From NCBI RefSeq assembly GCF_051013375.1, contig NZ_CP142125.1: a stretch of DNA of 64,000 nucleotides; one strand, 5' to 3'. The notes beneath the pieces are model-generated. The model saw only the letters and a list, made by a program, of their open reading frames with translations. It was not told the DNA's origin and did not search any database. Positions within the stretch are counted from its first letter, which is position 1; every line of letters starts with the position of its first letter. Made by a program: the position numbers and the translations under genes. The DNA comes from Kordia algicida. Its GTDB lineage: Bacteria; Bacteroidota; Bacteroidia; Flavobacteriales; Flavobacteriaceae. This document shows, piece by piece, positions 54,845 to 63,831 of this stretch.

Positions 54845-56092
54845 TTACTGAAACTTAATTGCCTTTACAGGAGAAATTTTAGTAATTATATACGAAGGAA
54901 TTAACAACATTAACACACATAAAACAAGCGTTCCAACATTGAGCGCCAACACTTGCCAAACTTCAATATGCGTTGGAATGATTGACGTATGATATTGCTC
55001 TGGGTTTGGGAATTTTAAAAAGCCAAATGTATGCTGTGCCCAAATAAATCCGATGCCGAGAATATTTCCCCAAAGCAATCCAATTCCTATCAAATAAGCC
55101 GCATTGTACAAGAAAACTTTACGAATGCTCCAATTGCTACTTCCAAGCGATTTTAAGATGCCAATCATCGGTGTTCTATCTAAAATTAACACCAATAACG
55201 CCGTAATCATATTAATACCGCCAACGATAATAATGATTCCGATAATTAGAAAGATATTGACATCAAACAGGGAAATCCATTCAAAAATAAACGGAAACTT
55301 ACTAATGATACTTTGGGTATCTAAATTTGGTGGAATTACGTTGTATATTTCGTCGTCTTTTGCTTGAATGGCGTCAAAATCATCAATAAAAACTTCAAAA
55401 TTTCCAACTTCGCCATTCTTCCATTTGTTCATTCGCTGAATGTGACGAATATCGACCAACAATACATTGGCGTCAAATTTCTGAAATCCTGAATCGTAAA
55501 TACCGACGATTTCAAAAGTTCGTTCATTCGGAATTTCGCTTGTATTTTCTTTAAGGAATAACGTTTTAAACGTGTCGCCTAACTTTAATTCCAAACGTCT
55601 TGCCAAATACGCAGAGATCAAAACTTCTCTATTTTCGCGTTTTTCAGAAACATTTGGAAAGCGACCTTCTTTCAAAAAATCTTCAAAAGCTGTCCATTGA
55701 TAATCTGTGCCAACACCTTTTGCCAACACACCTTCAAACGTTTTTTCTGTACGAATAATGCCTGCTTTGGTGGCAACCGCTTGAATATGATTTACACCTG
55801 AAACCTGCGTGAAATCTGGGTAAAACTCCTGATTGGAATCGACTGGCGTCAACGAAACTTCCGAATCGTTATTGTCAAAATTCGAAATTTGAATATGTCC
55901 ATTAAACGCTGCAACTTTTTCTTGGATCGTTTTTTGCAATCCCATTCCCGTAGCAATCGCAACCATCATCATCACAATACCAATAGCTATTGCAGCAATT
56001 GCAATTTTTATTATTGTCGCCGATACACTACTTTTATACTGTTTTGCCTTTATAATACGTTTGGCAATAAAAAACTCGTAATTCAAATTCAA
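54845..56092 (-). CDS. LolC/FtsX-type ABC permease
   Basis: A 415-residue permease: one N-terminal membrane segment (about 28-50), a periplasmic domain, and three C-terminal segments (about 275-300, 325-350, 375-405), the layout of LolC/LolE lipoprotein-release permeases. Its start is TTG at 56092 (a second TTG is at 56086); there is no in-frame ATG before a stop upstream. Its partner ATPase is not in the window. It is back to back with namZ: two bases separate the start codons. Confidence 0.88.
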   Translation of the reverse strand: MNLNYEFFIAKRIIKAKQYKSSVSATIIKIAIAAIAIGIVMMMVAIATGMGLQKTIQEKVAAFNGHIQISNFDNNDSEVSLTPVDSNQEFYPDFTQVSGVNHIQAVATKAGIIRTEKTFEGVLAKGVGTDYQWTAFEDFLKEGRFPNVSEKRENREVLISAYLARRLELKLGDTFKTLFLKENTSEIPNERTFEIVGIYDSGFQKFDANVLLVDIRHIQRMNKWKNGEVGNFEVFIDDFDAIQAKDDEIYNVIPPNLDTQSIISKFPFIFEWISLFDVNIFLIIGIIIIVGGINMITALLVLILDRTPMIGILKSLGSSNWSIRKVFLYNAAYLIGIGLLWGNILGIGFIWAQHTFGFLKFPNPEQYHTSIIPTHIEVWQVLALNVGTLVLCVLMLLIPSYIITKISPVKAIKFQ

Positions 56093-56094
56093 GA

Positions 56095-57369
56095 ATGGTT
56101 TATAGATTTTTCAAAAATACGTTTTTATTGTTGTTATTAATTGGATTTTTCACAAGATGTGGCTCCAAAGAACAACAAAATACTCTAAATATAGCTGATG
56201 CTGGTACTTCTTCTGTCGCTAAAAAAGTGAACGCTTCCGCAGAATTGACATATAAAGAACCCATTGTTGGTGCAAATAAAACTGCTGAATTGCTACCGAA
56301 ACTCGCTAACAAACGTGTTGGAATTGTTGCCAATCAAACAAGTGTTATTTTCAAATCAGATAAAAGCTACACACATTTGGTCGATTCTTTAGTTTCCCTA
56401 AAAGTTGATGTAAAAACCGTATTTTCTCCCGAACATGGCTTTCGAGGAAAAGCAGATGCAGGCGAAATTGTAAAAGATGGAAAAGATGTTAAAACTGGTT
56501 TGCCAATTATTTCGCTCTACGGAAAAAACAAAAAACCGTTTCCAAAGCAGCTAGAAAATTTAGATATCCTCATTTTTGATGTACAAGATGTTGGCGTACG
56601 TTTTTACACCTACATTTCTACGCTTCATTATGTGATGGAAGCTTGTGCAGAATCGAACATTCCTGTGATTGTGCTTGACAGACCTAACCCAAACGGGCAT
56701 TATATTGATGGACCAATTTTAGAAAAAGCTTTTAAAAGTTTTATCGGAATGCATCCAATTCCAATAGTTCACGGAATGACGATTGGCGAATACGCACAAA
56801 TGATTAACGGTGAAAAATGGTTAGAAAATAATGTGACTTGTGATTTGACAGTGATTTCGGTGGAAAACTACACACATCAAACGCCGTATAGTTTGCCTAT
56901 AAAACCATCTCCGAATCTCCCGAACGATCAAGCGATAAACTTATATCCGAGTTTGTGCTTATTTGAAGGAACAGATGTTAGTATTGGTCGCGGTACAGAA
57001 ACACAATTTCAAGTTGTAGGCACGCCACGATTTGACATGAAACATTTCGATCATTTTACTCCAAAGCCCAATTTTGGTGCTAAAAATCCAAAACACAATG
57101 GAAAAATGTGTAACGGTTACGATTTGACGACACATGAACGCTTGGAATCTTTGAATCTTACATGGTTATTAGAGTTTTATAATAGATATAAAATTGAAAA
57201 AATAGAAACTCCGTTTTTCAACAAAAATAAATTCTTTACAAAACTCGCTGGAACTGAAAAATTACAGCAACAAATTGAAGCAGGAATGACCGAAGACCAA
57301 ATCAAAGCAACTTGGCAAGAAGGTTTGGAAGCTTTTTCGAAAACTCGTGCAAAATATTTGATGTATTAG
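56095..57369 (+). CDS. namZ: Exo-beta-N-acetylmuramidase NamZ (DUF1343) lipoprotein
   Basis: A 424-residue lipoprotein (FFTRC, Cys22) of the DUF1343 family, now known as NamZ, an exo-N-acetylmuramidase that removes terminal MurNAc from peptidoglycan pieces. Family blocks include GIVANQTS, VFSPEHGFRG, PIISLYG, FDVQDVGVRFYTY and DRPNPNG. It starts at ATG 56095, two bases after the start codon of the divergent permease. It would be anchored in the outer or inner membrane and serve peptidoglycan recycling. Intact. Confidence 0.9.
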   Translation: MVYRFFKNTFLLLLLIGFFTRCGSKEQQNTLNIADAGTSSVAKKVNASAELTYKEPIVGANKTAELLPKLANKRVGIVANQTSVIFKSDKSYTHLVDSLVSLKVDVKTVFSPEHGFRGKADAGEIVKDGKDVKTGLPIISLYGKNKKPFPKQLENLDILIFDVQDVGVRFYTYISTLHYVMEACAESNIPVIVLDRPNPNGHYIDGPILEKAFKSFIGMHPIPIVHGMTIGEYAQMINGEKWLENNVTCDLTVISVENYTHQTPYSLPIKPSPNLPNDQAINLYPSLCLFEGTDVSIGRGTETQFQVVGTPRFDMKHFDHFTPKPNFGAKNPKHNGKMCNGYDLTTHERLESLNLTWLLEFYNRYKIEKIETPFFNKNKFFTKLAGTEKLQQQIEAGMTEDQIKATWQEGLEAFSKTRAKYLMY

Positions 57370-57422
57370 GGTTTTGGGTTTTAGAAACTATGTTTTTCAT
57401 TTAAAATTTAGCATTTAACATT

Positions 57423-58670
57423 TCAAAGTTTATTCTTCGTTTCAATCCAAAGTGACATGTATTTGGTACTTTTCATGTGATGCAATTGCAACATACTTCC
57501 CAAAAAATTGTTCGCTCGGTGCTTTTCCAAATCGTTTTGCGTCGTTGTTATTTTTTCTAAAAGCTGTCGCTGAAAGTTCACTGCTGCATATCTATTTTTG
57601 AGAATTTCAAACCCGTTTTGTTGTGCACTCAACCAACGATTTTTATTCGTGTAAAGTTCGACAGTCTCGTTTATCAAAGTTTCGATATCGTCTGAAACAA
57701 CTCCGTTCCACGACAATTCGCCATGCATACCTTCTGCTCCTATTTTAGTTGTTACACAAGGCGTTCCATTTTGCTTACCATCAATAAATTTTCCTTTCAA
57801 TCCAGCTCCAAAACGCAACGGCGCTAATAAAATTTTTGCTTTTTTAATTACCTCAGCAGCACTTTCTGCTCTGCCATATACAAAGAATTTTTCTTTTGGT
57901 TGATTCAGTTGTAAACTGTGTTCTTTTGCATACGAACCGTACACATGCATTTCAGCTTTCGGAAGTTTTTTCCGCAATAACGGCCAAATTTCTTTTTTAA
58001 GATACATGACCATATCACGATTGGGCGCATGTAAAAAGTTTCCAATGGTGACGAAATGTTGTCGTTCTTCAAACGTTGGCAATGCTTCTATTTGATTTTT
58101 GTGAAGTTCTTCCAACATAAATGGAATGTACAACAATAAAGAAGTATCAATTTTAAAGTGTTGGATTAAAAGATCACGTTCTACTTCTGAAATGAGCAAC
58201 GAAATATCACAACGTAAAATACTAGCAATCTCGCGTTGTGCCAATTGATAACTTTTTAATTGATCGATATGAAATTCTTTTCCATCTTTTAACGCTTGAT
58301 GTCGTGCTTTTCGCAGACTGTGCAAGTCTTCTGTATCCAGAATTCGCAGTGCGTTCGGGCACAATTCTGCAACACGCCAACCGAATTGTTCTTCCATCAT
58401 AAAACGATCAAACAATACGATAGACGGAAGCAATTGTTGTATGAAATCGTCAAAACTGCTGTCATTAATCTGAATAGTTTTTGACGCAATTCCCATCTGA
58501 CGTAAGTCATAACAATATTCAGTTTTTGCAGCTGGACAAGCAAAAGTGACGTCCCATTTTTGCATTCGAAAGAACTGTAATAGTTGCAACATGCGTGTTC
58601 CTGCGGCAGACGAATTGGGTTCTGGCCAAACGTAACCAATGACTAAGATTTTTTGCTGTGATTGTTGCAT
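57423..58670 (-). CDS. Glycosyltransferase, GT4-like
   Basis: A 415-residue protein with a GT-B-like C-terminal donor region (LAPLRFGAGLKGKFIDGKQ and TPCVTTKIGAEGM) and an N-terminal Rossmann start (KILVIGYVWPEP). It reads as a family-4-type glycosyltransferase for cell-surface glycans. Its ATG overlaps the TAA of the upstream phosphodiesterase gene by one base (TAATG), so the two are translationally coupled. Substrate unknown. Confidence 0.82.
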   Translation of the reverse strand: MQQSQQKILVIGYVWPEPNSSAAGTRMLQLLQFFRMQKWDVTFACPAAKTEYCYDLRQMGIASKTIQINDSSFDDFIQQLLPSIVLFDRFMMEEQFGWRVAELCPNALRILDTEDLHSLRKARHQALKDGKEFHIDQLKSYQLAQREIASILRCDISLLISEVERDLLIQHFKIDTSLLLYIPFMLEELHKNQIEALPTFEERQHFVTIGNFLHAPNRDMVMYLKKEIWPLLRKKLPKAEMHVYGSYAKEHSLQLNQPKEKFFVYGRAESAAEVIKKAKILLAPLRFGAGLKGKFIDGKQNGTPCVTTKIGAEGMHGELSWNGVVSDDIETLINETVELYTNKNRWLSAQQNGFEILKNRYAAVNFQRQLLEKITTTQNDLEKHRANNFLGSMLQLHHMKSTKYMSLWIETKNKL

Positions 58671-59557
58671 TATTTGGCACGTATATCTGGATAATCAGTG
58701 ATAATCGCATCAACATTCCAATTGATTAATTGTAGAATATCAGCTTCTTTATTTACTGTCCACGGAATAACCTGAAAGTTATTTTTTTGATAATCGCGCA
58801 CATTTTTACGCGTTAAAAGTTTGTAGTACGGACTGATGATTTCGGGAGTAAAACTGAGTTGTTTTAGTTTTTTGTCAATGGATTCGTTTTCATCTACTAA
58901 CAATGCCAATTTCATGTTGGGCGCTTGCTTTTTGATTTCTTCTAGCGTTTCCAAATCAAACGCTTGTAAATTGACACGATTTCCAAGATCATATTTATGA
59001 ATAACTTCGAGCACCAAACGGACAAATACAGCTACTTTTGGTGCAAATACGTCATCGTAAGAAGGTTTTCTTTTGATTTCTATGTTGTAATTAATAGTGC
59101 TATTCGTTTTCTGTTCTGACATTTGAATAACATCGGTCAATAATGGTTTTACAACTTTTATTTTCTTTTGATTGGGAAATCTTGGATGTTTTTTAGATCC
59201 GCAATCGTATTGACGAATGCTGTCATACGACATTTGATAGAGATTGTATTTTTTTTCATCAGCTTCAGAAATTGGACTTCCTTGCAAGTCTAGCGCAATT
59301 TCATGATTCATAAAAGGTTCATGCGAAACTACAACTTGATGATCTTTAGAAACTACAACATCCAACTCTAAAGCATTTACATTGAGCTCAATGGCTTTTT
59401 CAAAACCCATCATAGAATTTTCTGGAAACAAACCTCTACAGCCACGATGTCCTTGAATGCTTGTCGTTTTAACGCTTGTTTGTGATTGGTTTTTACAACT
59501 CATGGTAATTAATAGACATAGACATACATATATGCGAAAAGGAAGTTTTAGAGACAT
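58670..59557 (-). CDS. Glycerophosphodiester phosphodiesterase lipoprotein
   Basis: A 295-residue protein with a lipobox-like ITMSC (Cys21) and the GDPD motifs HRGCRGLFPEN (His37) and ELDVVVSKD (metal-binding Glu and Asp), then VVSHEP. It splits deacylated phospholipid head groups into glycerol 3-phosphate and alcohol outside the cytoplasm. The C-terminus ends in NVDAIITDYPD, the usual closing motif. It is coupled to the glycosyltransferase gene after it and follows the desaturase-type gene on the same strand by 4 bp. Confidence 0.9.
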   Translation of the reverse strand: MSLKLPFRIYVCLCLLITMSCKNQSQTSVKTTSIQGHRGCRGLFPENSMMGFEKAIELNVNALELDVVVSKDHQVVVSHEPFMNHEIALDLQGSPISEADEKKYNLYQMSYDSIRQYDCGSKKHPRFPNQKKIKVVKPLLTDVIQMSEQKTNSTINYNIEIKRKPSYDDVFAPKVAVFVRLVLEVIHKYDLGNRVNLQAFDLETLEEIKKQAPNMKLALLVDENESIDKKLKQLSFTPEIISPYYKLLTRKNVRDYQKNNFQVIPWTVNKEADILQLINWNVDAIITDYPDIRAK

Positions 59558-59560
59558 AAA

Positions 59561-60412
59561 TTATTCATCAGAATTTAAAGTAGTTGGCGGACGATATTTG
59601 TTAAAAGGAATTTTGAGCAGACTTTTTAGGTTTGCATTTTCAGAAGCATCTGGATATGTATCTACGCCATACACCAAAGTTTCAGGGTCTTTTGTAGCGA
59701 ATGTTTGAAAGATTCGATCCCAAATAGAAAAGATGTTTCCATAATTTGTATCGGTATAAGGTAACACGTGATGATGGTGTACTTTGTGCATGTTTGGCGA
59801 AACGATAATGTAACTAAGCCACTTATCAACGTTTTTAGGAATGCTAATATTTGCATGATTAAATTGTGATAAAACGACTGACATTGATTGGTACAACATA
59901 ATAATTCCCACAGGCGCACCAACAATAACAACTCCTGCTAAAGTAAATATGAAACGAATGACACTTTCGCCAGGATGATGACGATTTGCTGTCGTTGTGT
60001 CTACATGCGTGTCCGTATGATGTACTAAATGAAAACGCCATAAAAATGGAACTCTGTGCTCTACATAATGTGCCAACCAAGCGCCAAAAAAGTCTAACAA
60101 GGCAACTCCAATGAGTGCGTACCACCAAATAGAAAGTTCGGGAAACTGCAATTTAATCCATTCTAAAATTCCAAAATTATTGGCAACTGCCCAATCGGAA
60201 GCTTTGAGTAATAAGAATGCTAAAACGAAGTTCACAACAATCGTGGTCAACGTAAAAAAGATATTGATTCCGGCGTGATTTACTTTTTTGTAGTTGAATC
60301 GAATTAAAGGAATGATGTATTCAATGAGCCAAAAAAAAGCAATTCCACCAACCAAAATAGCACTTCTGTGCGAAGAAGGAATCGACTCAAAATATGATAA
60401 GATAGTATCCAA
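59561..60412 (-). CDS. Sterol desaturase / fatty acid hydroxylase family protein
   Basis: A 283-residue membrane enzyme with at least four hydrophobic segments and the clustered histidine motifs of the family: HYVEH, HLVHHTDTH, NRHHPGE and HKVHHHH. These bind the diiron centre. The start appears to be TTG at 60412. It may hydroxylate a lipid or sterol-like compound; the substrate is unknown. The phosphodiesterase gene follows 4 bp after its stop, so a lipid-linked operon is likely. Confidence 0.88.
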   Translation of the reverse strand: MDTILSYFESIPSSHRSAILVGGIAFFWLIEYIIPLIRFNYKKVNHAGINIFFTLTTIVVNFVLAFLLLKASDWAVANNFGILEWIKLQFPELSIWWYALIGVALLDFFGAWLAHYVEHRVPFLWRFHLVHHTDTHVDTTTANRHHPGESVIRFIFTLAGVVIVGAPVGIIMLYQSMSVVLSQFNHANISIPKNVDKWLSYIIVSPNMHKVHHHHVLPYTDTNYGNIFSIWDRIFQTFATKDPETLVYGVDTYPDASENANLKSLLKIPFNKYRPPTTLNSDE

Positions 60413-60477
60413 AATAATTTAGGTTTCGTAGGTTTTGTGAGTTTATAAAGATACGTTTTTCTGAAATTTAGCGCAAA

Positions 60478-60984
60478 CTAACGTTTTGCTTTTGATGCTA
60501 TCACCGTCTTTAACTTTTCTACAATATTATAAGTTGCAGGACAAATAGAAATATTGTTCATCGTTATCTCTGAAATTTTATGAAACTTTTTTCTATTGGT
60601 ATGCGGATATTCTCTACAAGCTTTTGGACGTACATCATAAATCATGCATTCATTGTCGGCTCCCAAAAAGTGACATGGCGCCGATTGCAATACATAATGA
60701 TTGTCTTCATCAAAGTATAGAAACTGGCTTATAAATTGATGTTCTTTCATTCTAAAATGCTTAGAAATACGCGCAATATCTGCGTTTGTAAATATCGGAC
60801 TTGTCGTTTTACAACAATTTGCACAAGCCAAACAATCTGTTTTTGAAAACTCATCTTCATGCAATTCCTGCATGATGTAATCGAGATTTTTAGGAGTTCT
60901 TTTCTTTAATTTATAGAAGAATTTCTGGTTCTCTTTTTCTACTTCTTTTGCCAATTTTGGCAGTTCATTGATGAATTCTTCCAT
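60478..60984 (-). CDS. YkgJ-family cysteine cluster protein
   Basis: A 168-residue protein with the cysteine pattern CLACANCCK, then CHFLGADNECMIYDVRPKAC and a late Cys in ISICPA. This is the YkgJ (zinc/iron-chelating) pattern; the biological role is unknown. It is the first gene of the minus-strand group of lipid and glycan genes and is divergent from the methyltransferase. Confidence 0.85.
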   Translation of the reverse strand: MEEFINELPKLAKEVEKENQKFFYKLKKRTPKNLDYIMQELHEDEFSKTDCLACANCCKTTSPIFTNADIARISKHFRMKEHQFISQFLYFDEDNHYVLQSAPCHFLGADNECMIYDVRPKACREYPHTNRKKFHKISEITMNNISICPATYNIVEKLKTVIASKAKR

Positions 60985-61180
60985 GTGTATTTGTCTTAAA
61001 AAGCAAAAATATCGAATATTTTCCAGATTTGTTGGGTAACAAAACGATCTGTTGCGTACTTATTAGTAAACATACTAAAAGAAGAAAAGCTTTTTGAAGT
61101 ATGTTCAATGACAACTAGAGTCATAAAATTGGGGGATTTTAGGGATCTAGGTTAATTATTTAGGTTATAGTTAACACAGT

Positions 61181-61222
61181 AAGCAACGATGAATACGAAA
61201 GTAGGATTCGTTGCTTTTTTTA
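61181..61222 (+). terminator. Orphan terminator
   Basis: AAGCAACGA (61181-61189) pairs with TCGTTGCTT (61208-61216), followed by a T run. It is on the plus strand, yet the gene just upstream (YkgJ) points the other way. Confidence 0.8.
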
Positions 61223-61253
61223 TGACTTATCTCAAAAGTTCAATTACTTAACG

Positions 61254-61261
61254 TACTTTTG
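61254..61261 (+). promoter_or_regulatory. Candidate -7 box of the methyltransferase gene
   Basis: TACTTTTG matches the TANNTTTG pattern of Bacteroidetes and lies 19 bp before the ATG at 61281. Confidence 0.4.
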
Positions 61262-61280
61262 TTTCCTATTTTAGATACAG

Positions 61281-61985
61281 ATGAAAGATTTATTTGGGAA
61301 AGCAATTTTAGACTATCAACAAGGAAATTACACCGAAGATATTGTTACGGCAACATCAATTTCGGAAGAAGATACGTTGCCACTTCCCTATTTGTTTCGT
61401 TCGTATGAAGAAATGCCCGTTTTAGAACAAACAGCTTTACAACTAGCCAAAGGAAAAGTTCTTGATGTTGGTTGCGGCGCAGGAAGTCACAGTTTGTATT
61501 TACAAAATGACCGCAATTTAGAGGTTACCGCCATTGATGTATCAGAAGCTGCTATTGAAGCTTGTAAGCTAAGAGGAATTAAAAATACAGCTGTAGCTGA
61601 TGTGTTACATTTTTCTGGAAAATTTGATACGATTCTCTTATTGATGAATGGTGCTGGCATGTGTGGAAAGCTAAAATACATTAGCGACTTTTTGAATCAC
61701 TTGAAAACATTGTTGACCGAAGATGGACAAATTTTAGTAGATTCATCTGATATTATTTATATGTTTGATGAAGATGAAGATGGCGGAAAATGGATTCCAT
61801 CAAATTCCGATTATTACGGTGAACTCTTATACTATGTAAGTTACAAAGGCGAACACGAAGCGCCTTTTCATTGGCTTTATATTGATTACAACACATTACA
61901 AAATGCTGCACACGCTTGCGGTTTACAATGCGAATTGATTATTGAAGGAACACATTACGATTACCTCGCAAAATTGACAACTTGA
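61281..61985 (+). CDS. Class I SAM-dependent methyltransferase
   Basis: A 234-residue methyltransferase with the SAM loop VLDVGCGAGSHSLYL (near 56-70), an acidic second strand (VTAIDVSEAAIEAC) and MNGAG as motif III. Length and layout are normal for small-molecule methyltransferases, but the substrate is not clear. It has a candidate promoter 20 bp upstream and stands alone. Confidence 0.85.
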   Translation: MKDLFGKAILDYQQGNYTEDIVTATSISEEDTLPLPYLFRSYEEMPVLEQTALQLAKGKVLDVGCGAGSHSLYLQNDRNLEVTAIDVSEAAIEACKLRGIKNTAVADVLHFSGKFDTILLLMNGAGMCGKLKYISDFLNHLKTLLTEDGQILVDSSDIIYMFDEDEDGGKWIPSNSDYYGELLYYVSYKGEHEAPFHWLYIDYNTLQNAAHACGLQCELIIEGTHYDYLAKLTT

Positions 61986-62035
61986 TTTTTATAATTTGTG
62001 GATTTGAAAATGTGTTAATTCGTTTCAAACAAGAT

Positions 62036-62857
62036 TTAAGATTTGACGATTCCAAAATCTGTCCACTTTCTGTTTTCGTCTTTTGTCGTTTTTCTAATAG
62101 CAAGATTTTTATCAATCGATTCTTGATTTTTATAACCTCTCGGATGATCTAAATGTATACAAACGGCGCTGTAGCGAATTTGTTTACTTTTTAATCCGTA
62201 GTTGAATAAACGTTCTCCGAGTTCACGATCTTGTCCGCCATATTGCATGCGTTCGTCAAAACCATTTATCGCAACAATATCTTCTTTCCAACCAGAAGCA
62301 TTATGTCCGTTCCAACTTGCATTTGTAGGTGTGATTGCATTTAAAAAGCGTGATTTCAAACCTGCGGAAGTCAGTTTATTATTCTTAAACGATGCTTTCA
62401 AACCGTGTTTTTTCAACCATGCAACATCAAAACAATTGCCTTCATAAATATCTTCTTTTGTAATGAGTTTGGAAATATTCATTGGAAGCATAAAGTATCC
62501 TCCCGAAAGGAAAAAACCTTCTTCACGATGCTTTACATGATGTTCTACAAAATCGGCTCGCGGAATACAGTCGCCATCCGACATAATAATATACGGCGTG
62601 CTACATTTTACAATGGCTTTGTTGAGAATTTGCGATTTCTGAAAGCCATTATCTTCATGCCAAACATGCACAATTGGATAAAAGACTTCTTTGCTGATTT
62701 CTTCAATCAAATCAATGGTTTCTTGCTTTGAACCATCGTCGGCAATGACGATTTCAAACAAGCGATAAGTTTGATTGTTGTATCCGTGTAAAACTTTCGC
62801 CAACCACTCAGGAGAGTTGTACGTGCTTATAATGATGGAAGTGTCTATTGTTGTCAT
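62036..62857 (-). CDS. Glycosyltransferase family 2, with galactosyltransferase-type C-terminus
   Basis: A 273-residue GT-A enzyme: SIIISTYNSPEWL start, IADDGSKQE and a DGDCIPR metal motif, then FDERMQYGGQDRELGERL, the C-terminal motif of chondroitin and galactosyl-type family-2 enzymes. It likely adds a sugar to a surface polysaccharide or lipooligosaccharide. It is divergent from the second GT2 gene, 50 bp away. Confidence 0.88.
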   Translation of the reverse strand: MTTIDTSIIISTYNSPEWLAKVLHGYNNQTYRLFEIVIADDGSKQETIDLIEEISKEVFYPIVHVWHEDNGFQKSQILNKAIVKCSTPYIIMSDGDCIPRADFVEHHVKHREEGFFLSGGYFMLPMNISKLITKEDIYEGNCFDVAWLKKHGLKASFKNNKLTSAGLKSRFLNAITPTNASWNGHNASGWKEDIVAINGFDERMQYGGQDRELGERLFNYGLKSKQIRYSAVCIHLDHPRGYKNQESIDKNLAIRKTTKDENRKWTDFGIVKS

Positions 62858-62907
62858 ACAGACTGCAAAGATAAAGTTTTTTAGTAAGTTTGCGTTTTAA
62901 ATTTATC

Positions 62908-63645
62908 ATGCCAACATTATCAGTCATTATTCCTACGTATAACGAAGCGCTGTATCTGAAAGATGCGTTGTATTCTGTGCAATTTGCGGATGAAATTATT
63001 GTGATTGATTCGCTGAGTAGCGATGAAACTGTTGCCATTGCAGAAGCGCATGGTTGCAAAGTAATTTCGAGGAAGTTTGATAATTTTTCCAATCAAAAAA
63101 ATCATGCATTGCAATTTGCTACGTGCGATTGGGTGTTGTTTTTAGATGGCGATGAACGCATTACCTATCAGCTTCAAAAAGAGATTATTACCGCAATGAA
63201 TTCTGGAAAACACACGGCGTATAAATTGAATTTCCCACATTTTTACATGAATCGTTTTTTGTATTATCACAATAATGATGTGACGCGTTTGGTAGTACGT
63301 GAAAAGTGTCATTTTGAAGGAAATGTGCACGAAAAATTGATTGTAGATGGAACTGTTGGAAAGCTTAAAAATAAAGTGTTGCATTATACGTACAAAGGTT
63401 TGATGCATTACATCAGCAAGAAAGATAAATACGCGTGGTTTCAGGCAGAACGCATGTTAGAAAAAGGCAAAAAAGCGACGTATTTCCATTTGGCTTTTAA
63501 ACCGATGTACCGTTTTTTCCATGAGTATATTGTAAAACGCGGTTTTATGGATGGCGTTCCAGGTTTGGCTGTTGCTGGTATTAACGCGTATGGCGTTTTT
63601 TCGCGTTACGTAAAATTGATCTTACTTAAAAAAGGAATCAAATAA
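62908..63645 (+). CDS. Glycosyltransferase family 2, WaaE/KdtX-like
   Basis: About 245 residues from the ATG at 62908 (MPTLSVIIPTYNE); a TTG 18 bp upstream is less likely. The SVIIPTYNEA start, ADEIIVIDSLSSDET and FLDGDERI metal motif match the WaaE/KdtX group that adds a sugar to the lipopolysaccharide core. The C-terminus is basic (FHEYIVKRGFMDG). Substrate is inferred from the family only. Confidence 0.88.
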   Translation: MPTLSVIIPTYNEALYLKDALYSVQFADEIIVIDSLSSDETVAIAEAHGCKVISRKFDNFSNQKNHALQFATCDWVLFLDGDERITYQLQKEIITAMNSGKHTAYKLNFPHFYMNRFLYYHNNDVTRLVVREKCHFEGNVHEKLIVDGTVGKLKNKVLHYTYKGLMHYISKKDKYAWFQAERMLEKGKKATYFHLAFKPMYRFFHEYIVKRGFMDGVPGLAVAGINAYGVFSRYVKLILLKKGIK

Positions 63646-63742
63646 AATAGACACAGTCATTTTCGTACTATTCGTCTACAAAATCCCTTTCATTTATCTA
63701 AAAAAAAAGAGTTGAGCAACGATTTGTCGTAGTTTTGAGTAG

Positions 63743-63761
63743 TGTATTTTTCGAAAATACA
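63743..63761. repeat. Short inverted repeat
   Basis: TGTATTTT, loop TCG, AAAATACA, between the GT2 gene and the right-edge gene. Confidence 0.6.
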
Positions 63762-63783
63762 TTACCCCTTTTTTATTACTACC

Positions 63784-63811
63784 AAAAGAGTTCTTCCCTA
63801 AGAACTCTTTT
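63784..63811. terminator. Terminator between GT2 and acetolactate decarboxylase genes
   Basis: AAAAGAGTTCTT, loop CCCT, AAGAACTCTTTT. Its A and T ends suit both directions, between convergent genes. Confidence 0.8.
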
Positions 63812-63831
63812 GTCTTGAATTTGAAAAAATA

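Larger units (their letters stand above)
60985..61280. other. Divergent spacer with an unexplained terminator
   Basis: Between YkgJ (minus) and methyltransferase (plus) genes. It contains a plus-strand terminator at 61181 with no known gene before it, and a G-rich stretch TTGGGGGATTTTAGGG (61130-61145). A 15-codon frame (MTTRVIKLGDFRDLG) starts at about 61108. Confidence 0.4.
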
